Assembly: GCA_037126765.1 (NCBI GenBank) | Contig: JBBCBC010000031.1 | Location: 5,775,638 to 5,839,637 of the forward strand | Source: Stenogyne calaminthoides | Lineage: Eukaryota > Streptophyta > Magnoliopsida > Lamiales > Lamiaceae | Direction: 5' to 3' | DNA length: 64,000 nt | Part shown: positions 25,301 through 35,720 of the stretch, piece by piece | Numbering within the stretch: the stretch's first letter is position 1 | How the letters are laid out: the number at the start of each line of letters is the position of its first letter | The notes under the pieces: generated by a model | Seen by the model: the letters and a program-made list of their open reading frames with translations, nothing else | Told to the model about the DNA's origin: nothing | The model's database searches: none | Made by a program: the position numbers and the translations under genes

Positions 25301-25991
25301 TCGATGTCTCCCTGAAATTTCCAGAAAAATTAAACAAAAAATATATATATAAAAAACGATACAACAATTTCTACGAAAATCCAAAATCCAAGGAACAAAA
25401 TCTCGAAATTTGAATTGATAGGTCATACAGTTAATCCATTCAGGTTATGTATATGATCTCTCATTTTTAATTTTTTTTCACTTTATTATTTTGTCCGATT
25501 AATCTGCGTTTTTTGTATACAATTGTCGTTCTCGATTATGCTTATACACAGATATTTGATTTTATCTTGGAATAGTATGAATCAATTCTCATTTTAGTTC
25601 GGAAATCTCTCCATCCTGTCCTATGACTTTTTTTAATATAATTTTGGGGTGGAATGTAAACCCAATTTTACGATGAGCACACCTCTCTCTCATTTCTTCT
25701 TAATATTGTTGTTTTTTTAGTCATCTATGTTCAACGGAGCTGTTGTGACAATGCCTTTGGTTTATTTCCTTGAATTTATATAGGAATTGGATTGATTTTG
25801 ATATATTGCAGTACTTATATTGTTTGAGCTGGGTTTAAAGACTGATCGATGCTGGGTCTTTGTTTTTCTTCAGCAATTCTGTATTCCGTGTTGTTATAAT
25901 GTTAAAATGGAGATTCAAACGGCAATGCTGAAGAATCTAGCAAAATTATTACCTTAGTTGAAGGAATTGGTAATTTTGGTAAAAGTGTTGG
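22341..25991. other. Intergenic between divergently transcribed PDR and TBC genes
   Basis: This contains the shared upstream region of two genes that point away from each other. It holds an inverted-repeat MITE (22831-23180) and a partial PIF-like MITE ending near 24293. A minus-strand open stretch at about 25055-24950 (NLSEALPPTYQDEDEQSLL) could be an exon of an unknown gene but has no supported partner exon. A likely 5' UTR intron of the TBC gene runs from about 25444 (CATTCAG|GTTATG) to about 25955 (CTTAG|TTGAAG); that is inference from splice consensus only. Confidence 0.45.
22831..23180. mobile_element. Inverted-repeat MITE (family A, copy 1)
   Basis: Opposed arms: TTTTTAGTCTTATAACTT near 22840 against AGTTATAAGAGTAAAAATGA near 23160, with inner arms AATTTTAATCTGAATGTG and TTATTCAGAATTAAAATTGG. 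The same arm text recurs at 34378-34515 (half copy) and 35121-35409. Confidence 0.65.
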
Positions 25992-26192
25992 ATGGAAAAG
26001 AAAAGAGTGGATGAACAAGAGGCAGTAGCACCTGTTTCACTGCCTAAAGTTGATAGGTTTGGATTTGTAAAGCAGGATGGCAGTACACCTGAAGGATTAA
26101 CAAAGAACAGATCTGCCTCGGAGTTCCAGAGGTATCCGTTCTATGGAAGCATGTTTAGAGCTTTAGCTTTTGTTCTTATGTCATTTTATTTA

Positions 26193-26528
26193 GGGAAAAT
26201 AACCTTTTTAGTCCTGTAAGTTACCCCTATCTCGATTTTGGTCCTATCGACTTTCACGAATTGAGAATGTTTGTGTCACTTTTTTGGCATTTTGGTCAAG
26301 AAACCGGCTGGAAGAGGTGAAACATTCGGTTGACCAATCAAACGTTGCCACGTGGGCAAATCAAACTCGGCCGCGTCAGCGCCAACCATATGTTTCACCT
26401 CCTACAGCCGGTTTATTGGTAAAAAATGTCAAAAAATTGAAAGCTACAAAACTATTTTCAATTCGTTAAAGTCGATAGGACTAAAATAGAGATAGGGTAA
26501 CTTACAGGACTAAAGAAACTATTTTCCC
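26193..26528. mobile_element. Foldback MITE in TBC intron 1
   Basis: Terminal inverted arms of about 60 bp: GGGAAAATAACCTTTTTAGT at the left against ACTAAAGAAACTATTTTCCC at the right, continuing through GTCCTATCGACTTT against AAAGTCGATAGGAC. Inner arms overlap those of the element at 14991-15222. Flanks TCATTTTATT and TTCATTTATT may be an imperfect target duplication. Confidence 0.75.
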
Positions 26529-27570
26529 TTTTCATTTATTCTTGTATTCTGCAGCTAAGATGTTTGATGGTGTTGGTCGGTACTGCTAGATAGGACTAAT
26601 TTAGTTGCTATAGTTTAAAGTTCCTAATATGCATGCACATGTTCTACCAAAGGTTCGAGTGTCGTATACATATGATAGTATATGCTAATTTCCTAGTGTT
26701 AAAGAGGTTGTATCCTAATTCTTGGGTATTTTGAGGAAGTTTTATCAAGACAACATGAAGCCAAAAAAGCACAATAAACTGCCTAATTTCTTATGAAAGC
26801 ACAACTTTAAAGTTTAATGTTGCCACGAGCAATCTAGCTGATGTTCTGTGCATTGCTTCAGCTTGATTTGGTAATTGATGTTAATTATAACTACTTCCCA
26901 CAACACAACTGTTGAAGTAACTGTTGTTTGATCAGCATTTTTAATCATCTGCCAAATTTTCGTTCAGAAGTTAATTTGAATTGGTTAGTATTGCATTATG
27001 TGTTAACCCCCATATCGTCTCAATAGCATTGCAACAAAGATTTCTTCTAATTTTTCAGAAATTAGTCAGATCTGGCAACAGAACAAAGATAACTTTTATA
27101 GCTGGCTGATAAATATGAAATAACAAAAAATGGGTGATTTTGGATCAGGAAAAAATTAAATATTGGTTGGCACCTGATATGCAAGCACACAGAAGTATAA
27201 AAGTGCTTTATTGAGTTGGGTTTTCTAGAAGATAGTCACAATGAATTGGAAAACCTAAGATAAAATCTGAGCAAAAATCCCGCGTTCAAATTGAAAAAAG
27301 AAGTGTGAAGGATATTGAGTATTTAAGCTTTAACGTTCAAAAAGCATCTGCTGTTTTTCTTTATTATATGAATTATAGAAACTAACAAAAATATTTTATT
27401 CGAAAAGGCCCCTAAAGTCAAAAAAAAAAATAATCCATATTTTTGAACATTTTATTCTTTAATTATATGAATTATAGGTTTCTTTTTTACTTGGTTCTAA
27501 ACTGAACAAAACAGTATTTAGTATTCGAAAAGGCACAGTGGGAAGTGACCTAAAGTTGAAATTCCGCAAG

Positions 27571-30000
27571 ATGTAGCGATTTCCTCACGGATAACTCCAA
27601 AGACTACTCAACACTATAATCCATATTTTTGTTTGACTGATTTTCATTCGGAATAATTTGACTTTCTCCTCATTCGAAAATGTAAATTCTTGGTAGAACA
27701 AGATGAAGATTTGAATTCGAAATTGGGAGAGAGGAATTAGATAGGAAGAGAGATAGTTAGAGGAGAGAGAATAGTGTAAATTTTTTATCCTTCGATCCAT
27801 CTTAATCCATCTTTGAGGCCCTTAACAAAGTTGAGGTTTCATACCAATTTTATAACCCCTACCAAGCCATATTTTATATCCACCACCCCTTCAACAATGC
27901 CATAAAACGCCACCGCCTCCCAGTATCGCTTGTGACGGGAAAGTGTGGCCGAGACCAATTTGGCAAAAAAGGTGTCTTTGGCCACCCCCACCGACCAACC
28001 AAAGACTAATCTATCCCCTTCATTCGTCCCCAAATATATAGTAGTTTGCATTTGGTGATAATTAAATGTACCAATCGGTTGCGATATGGCACATTTCTTC
28101 ATCCCAATATAAAATACCACCCCGATATAATTTTCCAATAATATGCATATTTTTCGAAGCTTCCCCCGCATAATATCACTTGATTTAGAACCCCAAAAAC
28201 TTCTAAATATCCGAACTATCTTCATCTTTTCCAACACCAAACTCAAGCGATATCAAACTAATAAAATCAACAAAATCAACCTTTCAAAACATCACAAACA
28301 TTTAAATAACACCCCCAACCGTTTCCATATCTCTCGCTACACCAAGCAACTAAGCATTCCCTTGTTCAACAACACTCGATACAAGTTCCTCCACAAGATT
28401 CATTCCTCCACTATCAACAAGTCCAATAAGAACTAAATTTGGCAAATGAATGTATCATTGAGGATCCCTTAAAACTACTTTTCTAGCTTCAAGAAAAGAA
28501 GTTGAGATAACTCACTTCCTAATTAACAAGTTTAATCAAGTTCAGATGATCCTCGAGTTCCACCAATTCCAACAACTCTTCGTCGTCCAATTGATCTTGA
28601 ATGTGTTGCTTGATTCTTTCATAGTCTTGTTCTAATCCACTCTAATTTCTTCCAAAACCTCATCAACAACAACAATATCAAAGTCATCATGATAGCGACT
28701 CGCACCGTAAGAAAAGGTATGTCTCACATTCACTAGAAACCCTTTGATGCCTCCAAAACATCTTGGGATTCACTAATTAGCAAACCTTAATTGAGGAGTA
28801 CTGACCCTCGATTTCAAAGCTATCAAATACAAGCTCATTCTTCCAACCGAGATGAGAAAGTTCAAGAGAAAGTTCAATATAAGATAATTCTTTTCTTCAA
28901 TAGTAATCCCCAATAGCCATTTCAATATAAGATTCCTCCATTCTTCTTCTTCAAGTTATCTTTTTAGTGATGGCTTCAATAGTTTCCAAATACTCATTCC
29001 TATCAATCGTTTGTTGCAAGGTCAAACATTGTGGATGAAAAACATCTTGTGATTCACTTCTCGATAGCCCACTAATAAAACTAGCAACAAAATATTCTTC
29101 TAAAAAATAGTTATCTTTTTAGTTGTTCAATAGTTTCAAATAACCCAACCTCTCCTTAATTTATCAAATTTGCAATTAATTTTAGCTTCATTACATTCCT
29201 CAAATCTAGCGTATAACACTTCTAAAAATTGTTGCCATGTAATATCTACTTGTTTTAGCCGAATTTTGACACCAATGTGTCAGCTTTACCCTCAAAGTGC
29301 ACACACGCTATTTTTGTGAATCCATTATATCGAGAATACATTTAAAATACACATTGCATTTGAGAATCCAAAGCCTAAGACGATTTCAAAATGGGAAATA
29401 GACTTTAGGTAAGGGTTCATAGCTCTTGGTTTTCCCCAATATATATTCCTCATTGTCAGATAAATCCACTCGCAGGATTCAAGTTGACTCTTAATTCCAC
29501 CTTGAAACCCTATTCCAATTGCAGTTCCCGAATCATCAATTAAATCGCCTTCATGGAAGATCTTTTCCTCCTTGAGCCGTTGATTAGGCTCATAACCCAC
29601 AACCCGAGAATAGTTGGCTCTAATACCAATTGTAGCGATCCAAGCACTACCAACACTATAATCCATATTTTTGTGTGATTTTCAGGAATAATGTTGCTGA
29701 AATGTAAATTACTGGTAGAACAAGATGAAGATTTGAAGAAATTGGGAGAGAGAGAATTAGATAGGAAGAGAGATAGTTAGAGGAGAGAGAATTGTGTAAA
29801 TTTTCTGATATCTCATTCATCGGCCGCAGGCCATATTTGTAAAAAACTGTGGGGTCCACACACAGATAGATATTTCTTAGGTAATTTAAATGCAGAATTA
29901 AAATAGATAATGATTTGGCCTAAGCCCCCTCTTCAATCTTTAAATTACAGGTCATTCTAAATGTTTGGGCCCATCATCCGGTAGAAGCCCAAACATTTCC
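27571..30000 (-). mobile_element. LTR-retrotransposon remnant (Gypsy-type gag) in TBC intron 1
   Basis: Direct repeats starting TGTAGCGAT occur at 27571 and 29632 and share about 200 bp, including TGGTAGAACAAGATGAAGAT and GATAGTTAGAGGAGAGAGAA, with several small indels. Immediately left of the right repeat, the minus strand reads TTGGTATTAGAGCC, a variant of the initiator-tRNA-Met primer-binding site, which sets minus orientation. A gag-like domain lies inside (separate entry). An unassigned open stretch at 28246-27839 (minus) follows. No pol domain is seen. The right boundary is unclear, since the right repeat runs into a minisatellite. Confidence 0.6.
28960..29260 (-). pseudogene. Retrotransposon gag (Retrotrans_gag-type) fragment
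   Basis: One minus-strand frame reads WQQFLEVLYARFEE near 29240. After a break it reads LEEYFVASFISGLSR and then VFHPQCLTLQQTI. This is the order of the Ty3/Gypsy gag motif (WxxFxxxFxxRF; EYFxxxFISGLxxxxxxxVxxxxPxxLxxA). Stops and a shift lie between the two halves. It belongs to the element at 27571-30000. Confidence 0.65.
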
Positions 30001-30310
30001 TCATTCAGATAACTCCACTCGGGAGGATTTGACTCAAAGCCCTCGATATCTCATTCAGATAAATCCACTCAGGAGGATTTGACTCAGACGCATTCTCCTC
30101 ATTCAGATAAATCCACTCGAAAGATTCTCTTATCTCATTCAGATAAATCCACTAAGGATTTGACTCGATTAGCCCTCCTCATTCGGATAAACTCGAAAGG
30201 CCGATTCTTCGAGCGAGCCCTCCTCATTCAGACTAACCCCGACTCTTCACTCTTCCTCCTCTAACCCGAAGCTTCTCCCTCCTCATTCCGATAAATGTCT
30301 TCAACTCCTC
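29995..30310. repeat. Minisatellite, about 40-45-bp unit
   Basis: About six imperfect units of the type CCTCATTCAGATAAATCCAC + TCGGGAGGATTTGACTC run in direct orientation. Single stray units lie inside the neighbouring retrotransposon remnant, for example near 29455 (CAGATAAATCCACTCGCAGG) and, in fragments, near 27590-27665. Everything is within TBC intron 1. Confidence 0.75.
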
Positions 30311-31351
30311 CAAAAGCCCCTCCTCATTTTGTCCTAAACCCCTTTCTCCAATCACAAAAAACCCCAATTCTATCTCTCCTTTCGTTCCCAACTCATGATC
30401 ATGAGACAAGATTGTTTTGCATATTACAGTAAATCTGAATATTTATAAAAGACATTCAAGAATATTTTCAAGTAAAAAAGAATTTGTTTGTATTCTTCCG
30501 TTAATAAGGAAGCTTTTATTTATTGCGTGACATTCAAGTCAACTAAGGCTGGATTTGGCAGTCTGATATCTTCAAAAGGAATTTGTTTGTATTTCAGAGA
30601 TTCTTCCGTTATATTTTACTTTTTATTTATTGCGTTGATGCTCTCTGCAGATGATAATGCTATTTACTTAATATCCAATTTTCAGGGAAGAAAGAAAAAT
30701 TAGAAAATGGAGAAAGATGATTGGTGTTGGAGGTAGTGATTGGAAGCATTATGTTAGGAGGAAACCCCATGTTGTCAGAAGGAGAATAAGGAAAGGAATA
30801 CCTGATTGTCTAAGAGGACTTGTTTGGCAATTAATATCTGGCAGTCGTGACCTCTTGCTCATGAATCCTGGTGTCTATGAGGTAAATAATGTTATTTTTA
30901 ATGTCAATTTCACATCCAAGGGTGCCTTCTTCTTGCAAATACAATATGGAGTTTAAATTTTCAACGGAAAATATAAGGGAAAACATATAACTATTTGCAA
31001 TTTCAAATGTGGCAGTAGTTCCCATTTTACTTAATTATTACGGGAACTTTGATTGACTTTACCTCTGAGACTAATTTGCTTTACGAAACAAGTGAAACAA
31101 TTGGTTAATGCAGTAATTATTCACATCATATTGGTGATTGGACCACCCAATTGTCCTAGAAGTACCAAGTCCCATCTACTATATCTTTGTGCTGTCAATC
31201 TTGAGTAAACATGTTTTTCTTAATCGTTTTCCACTTTGATCACCTTATTTTTAGTTTGATTTAGATATACTGGAACATTTAGAAAGTCCTAGTTTCTCAT
31301 ATCTGCTGTAATTGAAGGGAATATTGTTTTCGGCCATATTACATTTTGACA

Positions 31352-31510
31352 AAGTGTTGTATGCACCAGGTGCACCATGCAACTCAAGTGAATTTTTAAA
31401 TGCTATTAGTTGTTTAACTAAAAGGTATTAGTTGGTCAGTATTAATTGTTTTCGCTGAAAAATATTAATTGTGTACAGTTGCACCGTGAAATGGTGTACA
31501 AGAGACCTAC
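31352..31510. mobile_element. TTAGTTGTTT-type MITE, copy 6 (TBC intron 2)
   Basis: It starts near GTATGCACCAGGTGCACCAT and ends near AGTTGCACCGTGAAATGGTG. Internal units include TGCTATTAGTTGTTTAACTA. It ends about 25 bp upstream of the exon 3 acceptor. Confidence 0.6.
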
Positions 31511-31762
31511 TCTACTTATTGTGTGTTTTCTGCAGCAACTAGTTATCTATGAAACATCTGCCTCTGAGCTAGATATTATCCGAGATATTTCTCGTACATT
31601 TCCTTCGCACGTTTTCTTCCAGCAGAGGCATGGTCCAGGTCAAAGATCCCTTTATAATGTTCTGAAAGCCTACTCTGTATATGACAGGGATGTCGGATAT
31701 GTGCAGGTTGTATTATCTACTTATCAATCATCTACCAAGTACTAAGTTGCCAGATTATGGTG

Positions 31763-32123
31763 TTAATTTCACAAACCGCCCTGTGTCTTTTCCCAAATCC
31801 AATTTTAGTCGTTTTTCTCTTTACTTTATCAGTTTTCGTCCTTTTGTTGTCAATGTAGTCATTTTCGCCGGAAAATTCAATTTGGGGATTTTTATGCCCT
31901 CCGGCCCGATTGAGCAGTGATTCTTCCACCAAAAACAAAATTTCCGGAGTTGTTGTAATCGAATTGAGAAATTTGAGGTAGCAATGGAACGGGTTGAACG
32001 AGACAAAGAGTTTGGTGGACAAATTGATTTTTCCGGCGAAAAGAACCAAAATTGATAAGAGTAAAATGAAAAAAAGACTAAAATTGGATTCGCGCAACGA
32101 GGTAGGACGACTTGTGAAATTAA
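31763..32123. mobile_element. Foldback MITE in TBC intron 3
   Basis: Terminal arms TTAATTTCACAAACCGCCCT and GACGACTTGTGAAATTAATT are inverted; inner arms AATCCAATTTTAGTCG and GACTAAAATTGGATTC extend the inversion. The right end lies about 48 bp before exon 4. Confidence 0.65.
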
Positions 32124-33308
32124 TTTCCAGGTTATGTCTCTCACAATTGTTGGAATAATGTTCTTTACAGGGCATGGGATTTGTAGCAGGTCTCTTACTT
32201 CTTTATATGAGTGAAGAAGATGCATTTTGGTTATTGGTAGCTCTATTAAAAGGAGCTGTCCATGCTCCAATGGAAGGACTATATTTGGTATTGGTTATAC
32301 TAGCTCATTATTCCGTTCATTTTCAAAACCCTGGGAATAAATTGTAAATGGGAGTGTACTCTAGGAGAAAGATTATTTCCAAAACATTAACATCATGTGA
32401 AATTGTATTATTTTATTACAACTTCTATCATGTTTATATTTTATTACAACTTCTAATCCAAGTGTGTTTTTCCGTACTCCGAAAGACACAAGCAAAACAC
32501 GTTTCTGGAATATATTTTGCCAGCATAACCAAATTACTATTGAAATTAACCTAAGATTTCATTTGAAATTGAGGGCTTAACCGGTAACATATCATCCTTG
32601 CTTAAAGTTCTTGGTCCCTTATGATAATGTAATCATTAACATCTTTTTCTATGACATTGAGTTCACATTAATTATATAGCATTAATATAACATCTCGGAT
32701 TGCCTCTTGTGCAGCAATATCTTTTTCAATTAGACGAGTTAGTGAAAGATCAGTTACCAAAATTGGGAGAGCATTTTGCTCAAGAAATGATAAATCCCAG
32801 TATGTATGCAAGCCAGTGGTTCATAACAGTATTTTCTTACTCGTTCCCATTCCATTTAGCCCTCAGGATTTGGGATGTCTTAGTCTCCTTTTGTGAGGTT
32901 ATCACTCAAATAATTTACATATTTACCCCTTAAGATCTCTTCTGAATCTGGTATGTCAAAATTTTACTTCAGGGTGTGAAGATTGTCTTTCAAGTGCCAT
33001 GATGAACTGGTGGAATTATCCTCTCAAATCTGAATTCTCATTTTCTTTTAAATCTTTTTTTCTGTTTGTGGAATTAATGACATTCTATGTATTTTAACAG
33101 GTGCAGTTACCTTTCGAAAAACTCATACATGCCCTACGAAATTTTCCTGAGGATTCCATGAACCCCGGATTCCAATGAACCCTGATGTATTACTACCAAT
33201 GGCCTAAGACTCGATAAAGGTTAGCCTAACCATTGCGTACCCCAAGTCCATTTACCATTTCCATTAGACCAACCACCCACTCATTCCTTTCATCTATATG
33301 TAAAGGCA

Positions 33309-33600
33309 TAGTCTTATAAAAAGTAAAAACCAATTGTTCCGTAAATAACTTATTTGTTTTATTGTCAGTGTTTGACAAATTTTTTTTTTTTTTAATTTCA
33401 ATATTAATTGTTCCGTTAAAAGATTTTATAGTTTGATAGTATTAGTTGTTCATTTACCATTTGATAAAAGATTATTTGTATTCTCGATTTGCTTTTTAAC
33501 AATATTAATTGTTCCAAAAGATTTTATAGTTTGATAGTATTAGTTGTTCACTAAAATTAGTTTGCTTGAACGATAAAATTGTTCTATATAATGACCAACT
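33309..33600. mobile_element. TTAGTTGTTT-type MITE, copy 7 (TBC intron 7), expanded
   Basis: It begins near GTCTTATAAAAAGTAAAAAC and ends near TTCTATATAATGACCAACTT. The internal block TTAATTGTTCC...TTTTATAGTTTGATAGTATT + AGTTGTTCA occurs twice, so this copy is longer than the others. Assignment to the family is by the ends and the TTAGTTGTT units. Confidence 0.45.
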
Positions 33601-33973
33601 TATATGTAAAGTATTTGCATGACTTGGGACTAATTTTTTCTCTTATTAACGGACACGGTTGGCTGGTATTTAGGTCTCTAAACGATTGGTGGAATTGGAG
33701 GAGGAATACGAGAGGCAAAACTGGAAATTGTCCGATCGTGTTAGACAGAGGGTGCTGCAGCCATGTTGAGTGAGAATTATGTACCCTGCTTTGCTGAGAC
33801 TGCAGAACTTGTGAATGACATTTGATTTTTTTTCCTATTCATTCTTTGCTGTTAATAGCCACCCTATGTATGACTACTTGTTGCCTTGTTGCATAATGAA
33901 ATTTTCACTTTCTTGTAGAAGATTGTGGATTAATATTTTTGACTCAATGAGCTGTTATCTTGCTTATGTTTTA

Positions 33974-34222
33974 CTCCCTCTGTCCCAAACTCGATTGGGC
34001 ATTGCACTTTTTTCCTATAAGTGTTTTATTGATTGAAATGTTGTTGTTTATAAGATATGAAATGATAAAGTTTTTTTTTAAAGATGATAGGATAGATGAA
34101 GAAAAAAGACTATCATACCCCATCTTAAAAATCTTTTTATCATTTCAATTATTAATAAATAACTCGCTCTCTAAAACACGAGTCAAATAGTGACTGTCCA
34201 ATCGAGTTTGGGACAGAGGGAG
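33974..34222. mobile_element. Stowaway-type MITE (Tc1/mariner), TA target duplication
   Basis: The left terminus is CTCCCTCTGTCCCAAACTCG and the right is the exact inverse, CGAGTTTGGGACAGAGGGAG. Dinucleotide TA flanks both ends (33972-33973 and 34223-34224). Length of 249 bp and the CTCCCTC end are typical of plant Stowaway elements. Confidence 0.95.
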
Positions 34223-34377
34223 TACTATATAGTGGATATGAGGTTTGCCAATATGAAGATAGGATCATGACATGGATATGACACACTTATCTTCCTAGTT
34301 ATGGAATGGATATTAGTTATTTATTTCAATTTTTTTATTAGTTGTTCATATGTTTGAAAGGTTTACCAAAACAGTCC

Positions 34378-34515
34378 AGAAAATATCATTTTTAGTCCTA
34401 TAATTTTATACGATTTCATTTTTTGTCCTGTAATTTTTTACCATTTCAATTTTAATTATGAATAAGTCAATTTTAATCATTTTTTATCGAAAAATTTAAA
34501 ATTTTGCCAGGATTA
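34378..34515. mobile_element. Inverted-repeat MITE family A, half copy
   Basis: One arm only: AAAATATCATTTTTAGTCCT and TCAATTTTAATTATGAATAA, matching the left arm of 35121-35409; the right arm is missing. Confidence 0.5.
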
Positions 34516-35032
34516 AGTTGTGCACTAAATAAATTGTGTGCTTGTACTATAATTAACAGGTTTCAAATCATTCCAGAGAGGTAATTTTACATTAGCAAAA
34601 ATTCAGTACAGCAAACTCAATTTAAAAACTGTATATAGGAGGATTTAAATTTGTGAATATTGATCGTTGTGATCTTATTCCACTAACTGGGATATGCTTT
34701 GAGTTTATATTTTTTTTTAAGCTAATAATATTATTATTAAATTGTGCAGTTGTGATATGCAAGGTTCAGCATATTTCATTATTGGGCCAGGCTGTCATTG
34801 ATAGCCACTGAAAGTGAAGTGATTTTTAAGCCCGAATTGATCATTGATGGCCCGGCCCGACTCGAGTCAACTACTGTGTACTTAATTTTTTTTAAGTAAA
34901 TGAAAATTAATTAGAATTCTTAATGTTTTCATGTTGTCACAAACACAAAAGGTTAAACTTATTTTGGTTTAGTGTTGACTTGAATTATTTCTCAACTGTC
35001 GTACTTTAGTTTTGCAATTATATTTGCTTATA

Positions 35033-35036
35033 TACA

Positions 35037-35072
<36 letters not shown>
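35033..35072. repeat. TA dinucleotide microsatellite
   Basis: An uninterrupted run of alternating T and A of roughly 35-40 bases. A similar run is at about 17112-17150 in PDR intron 16. Confidence 0.9.
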
Positions 35073-35073
<1 letters not shown>

Positions 35074-35120
35074 ATGTCTTCAGAAAGGATTCAACTAATA
35101 GGAAGAGTAGCCCAACTAAT

Positions 35121-35409
35121 GAGAAAATATCAATTTTAATCTTAATTTTAGACAATTTTATTTTTAAACTAATAATTTTTTACTTTTTCAATTTTAATCC
35201 TAAAGGTGTCAATTTCAAATTTTTTAATCGGAAATATTAAAATTTCATCGGAATTTCGCAGGAATAAAAATGGTGCACCTCACGTGATACTTCAAAACTG
35301 ATATAAAAACTGAAATTGACACATTCAGAATTAAAATTGAAAAAGTAAATAGTTACAAGATTAAAAATAGAATTGTCCAAAATTACATGATTAAAATTGA
35401 TATTTTCTC
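35121..35409. mobile_element. Inverted-repeat MITE (family A, full copy)
   Basis: Near-perfect terminal inverted repeat of about 80 bp: GAGAAAATATCAATTTTAAT at the left against ATTAAAATTGATATTTTCTC at the right, continuing with TTTTTCAATTTTAATCCT against AGAATTAAAATTGAAAAA. It would fold into one long hairpin if transcribed. Confidence 0.85.
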
Positions 35410-35607
35410 CCCAAGTAATTGTACAGGACATTTATAAGATTTTGTGATCACATAAACAGGTCTTCGATGAAACCCACTCACAATGAAACAAAAATGTTTA
35501 ATGATTCAAGTAACATCTATACTTATCTAATAACAAAATGTTGGGTCAATGTTGGGCCAAAAAATTATCACTAATTTTGTTATAAAATTTAAAAATATTA
35601 ACAAATG

Positions 35608-35720
35608 AAATGTAGCTCAAATGGTATGATAAGTTTTATTTTATCTTCTTTGCATGCAAGAGGTATAAGGTTCAATTCCTCATATTTACAAAACATATAT
35701 ATTAATTATATTTTGAGTAT
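35608..35720 (+). mobile_element. tRNA-derived SINE-like unit
   Basis: TAGCTCAAATGGTATGATAA matches a pol III A box (TRGCNNARYNGG), and GGTTCAATTCCTC about 45 bases later matches a B box (GGTTCRANNCC). The spacing fits a tRNA-derived promoter. No target duplication was identified, so the 3' limit is a guess. Confidence 0.5.

Larger units (their letters stand above)
25992..33769 (+). pseudogene. TBC-domain Rab GTPase-activating protein, 8 exons, damaged 3' half
   Basis: TBC proteins stimulate GTP hydrolysis by Rab GTPases in vesicle traffic. Exons: 25992-26131, 30686-30881, 31536-31706, 32171-32287, about 32697 or 32715 to 32896, 32973-33009, 33101-33219, 33674-33769 (stop TGA). Exons 1-4 are in phase and read RKGIPDCLRGLVWQLISG, then IIRDISRTFPSHVFF (catalytic Arg motif IxxDxxR), then SVYDRDVGYVQGMGF (catalytic Gln motif YxQG). 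Damage relative to the conserved plant family: exon 5 lacks an AG before GGATTGCC, so only a downstream GTGCAG could be used; exon 6 has lost roughly 23 bases between GTCTTTCAAG and TGCCATGATG, making a stop at 33000; exon 7 holds a short duplication (GATTCCATGAACC/GATTCCAATGAACC) and extra bases in the final codons. Exon 8 is open again (KRLVELEEEYERQNWKLSD). Assembly error is a real alternative. Confidence 0.8.

Noticed and set aside
27839..28246. 135-codon minus-strand ORF in TBC intron 1
   Set aside because: It is open but matches no domain I recognise and lies inside a retrotransposon remnant, so no function is assigned.
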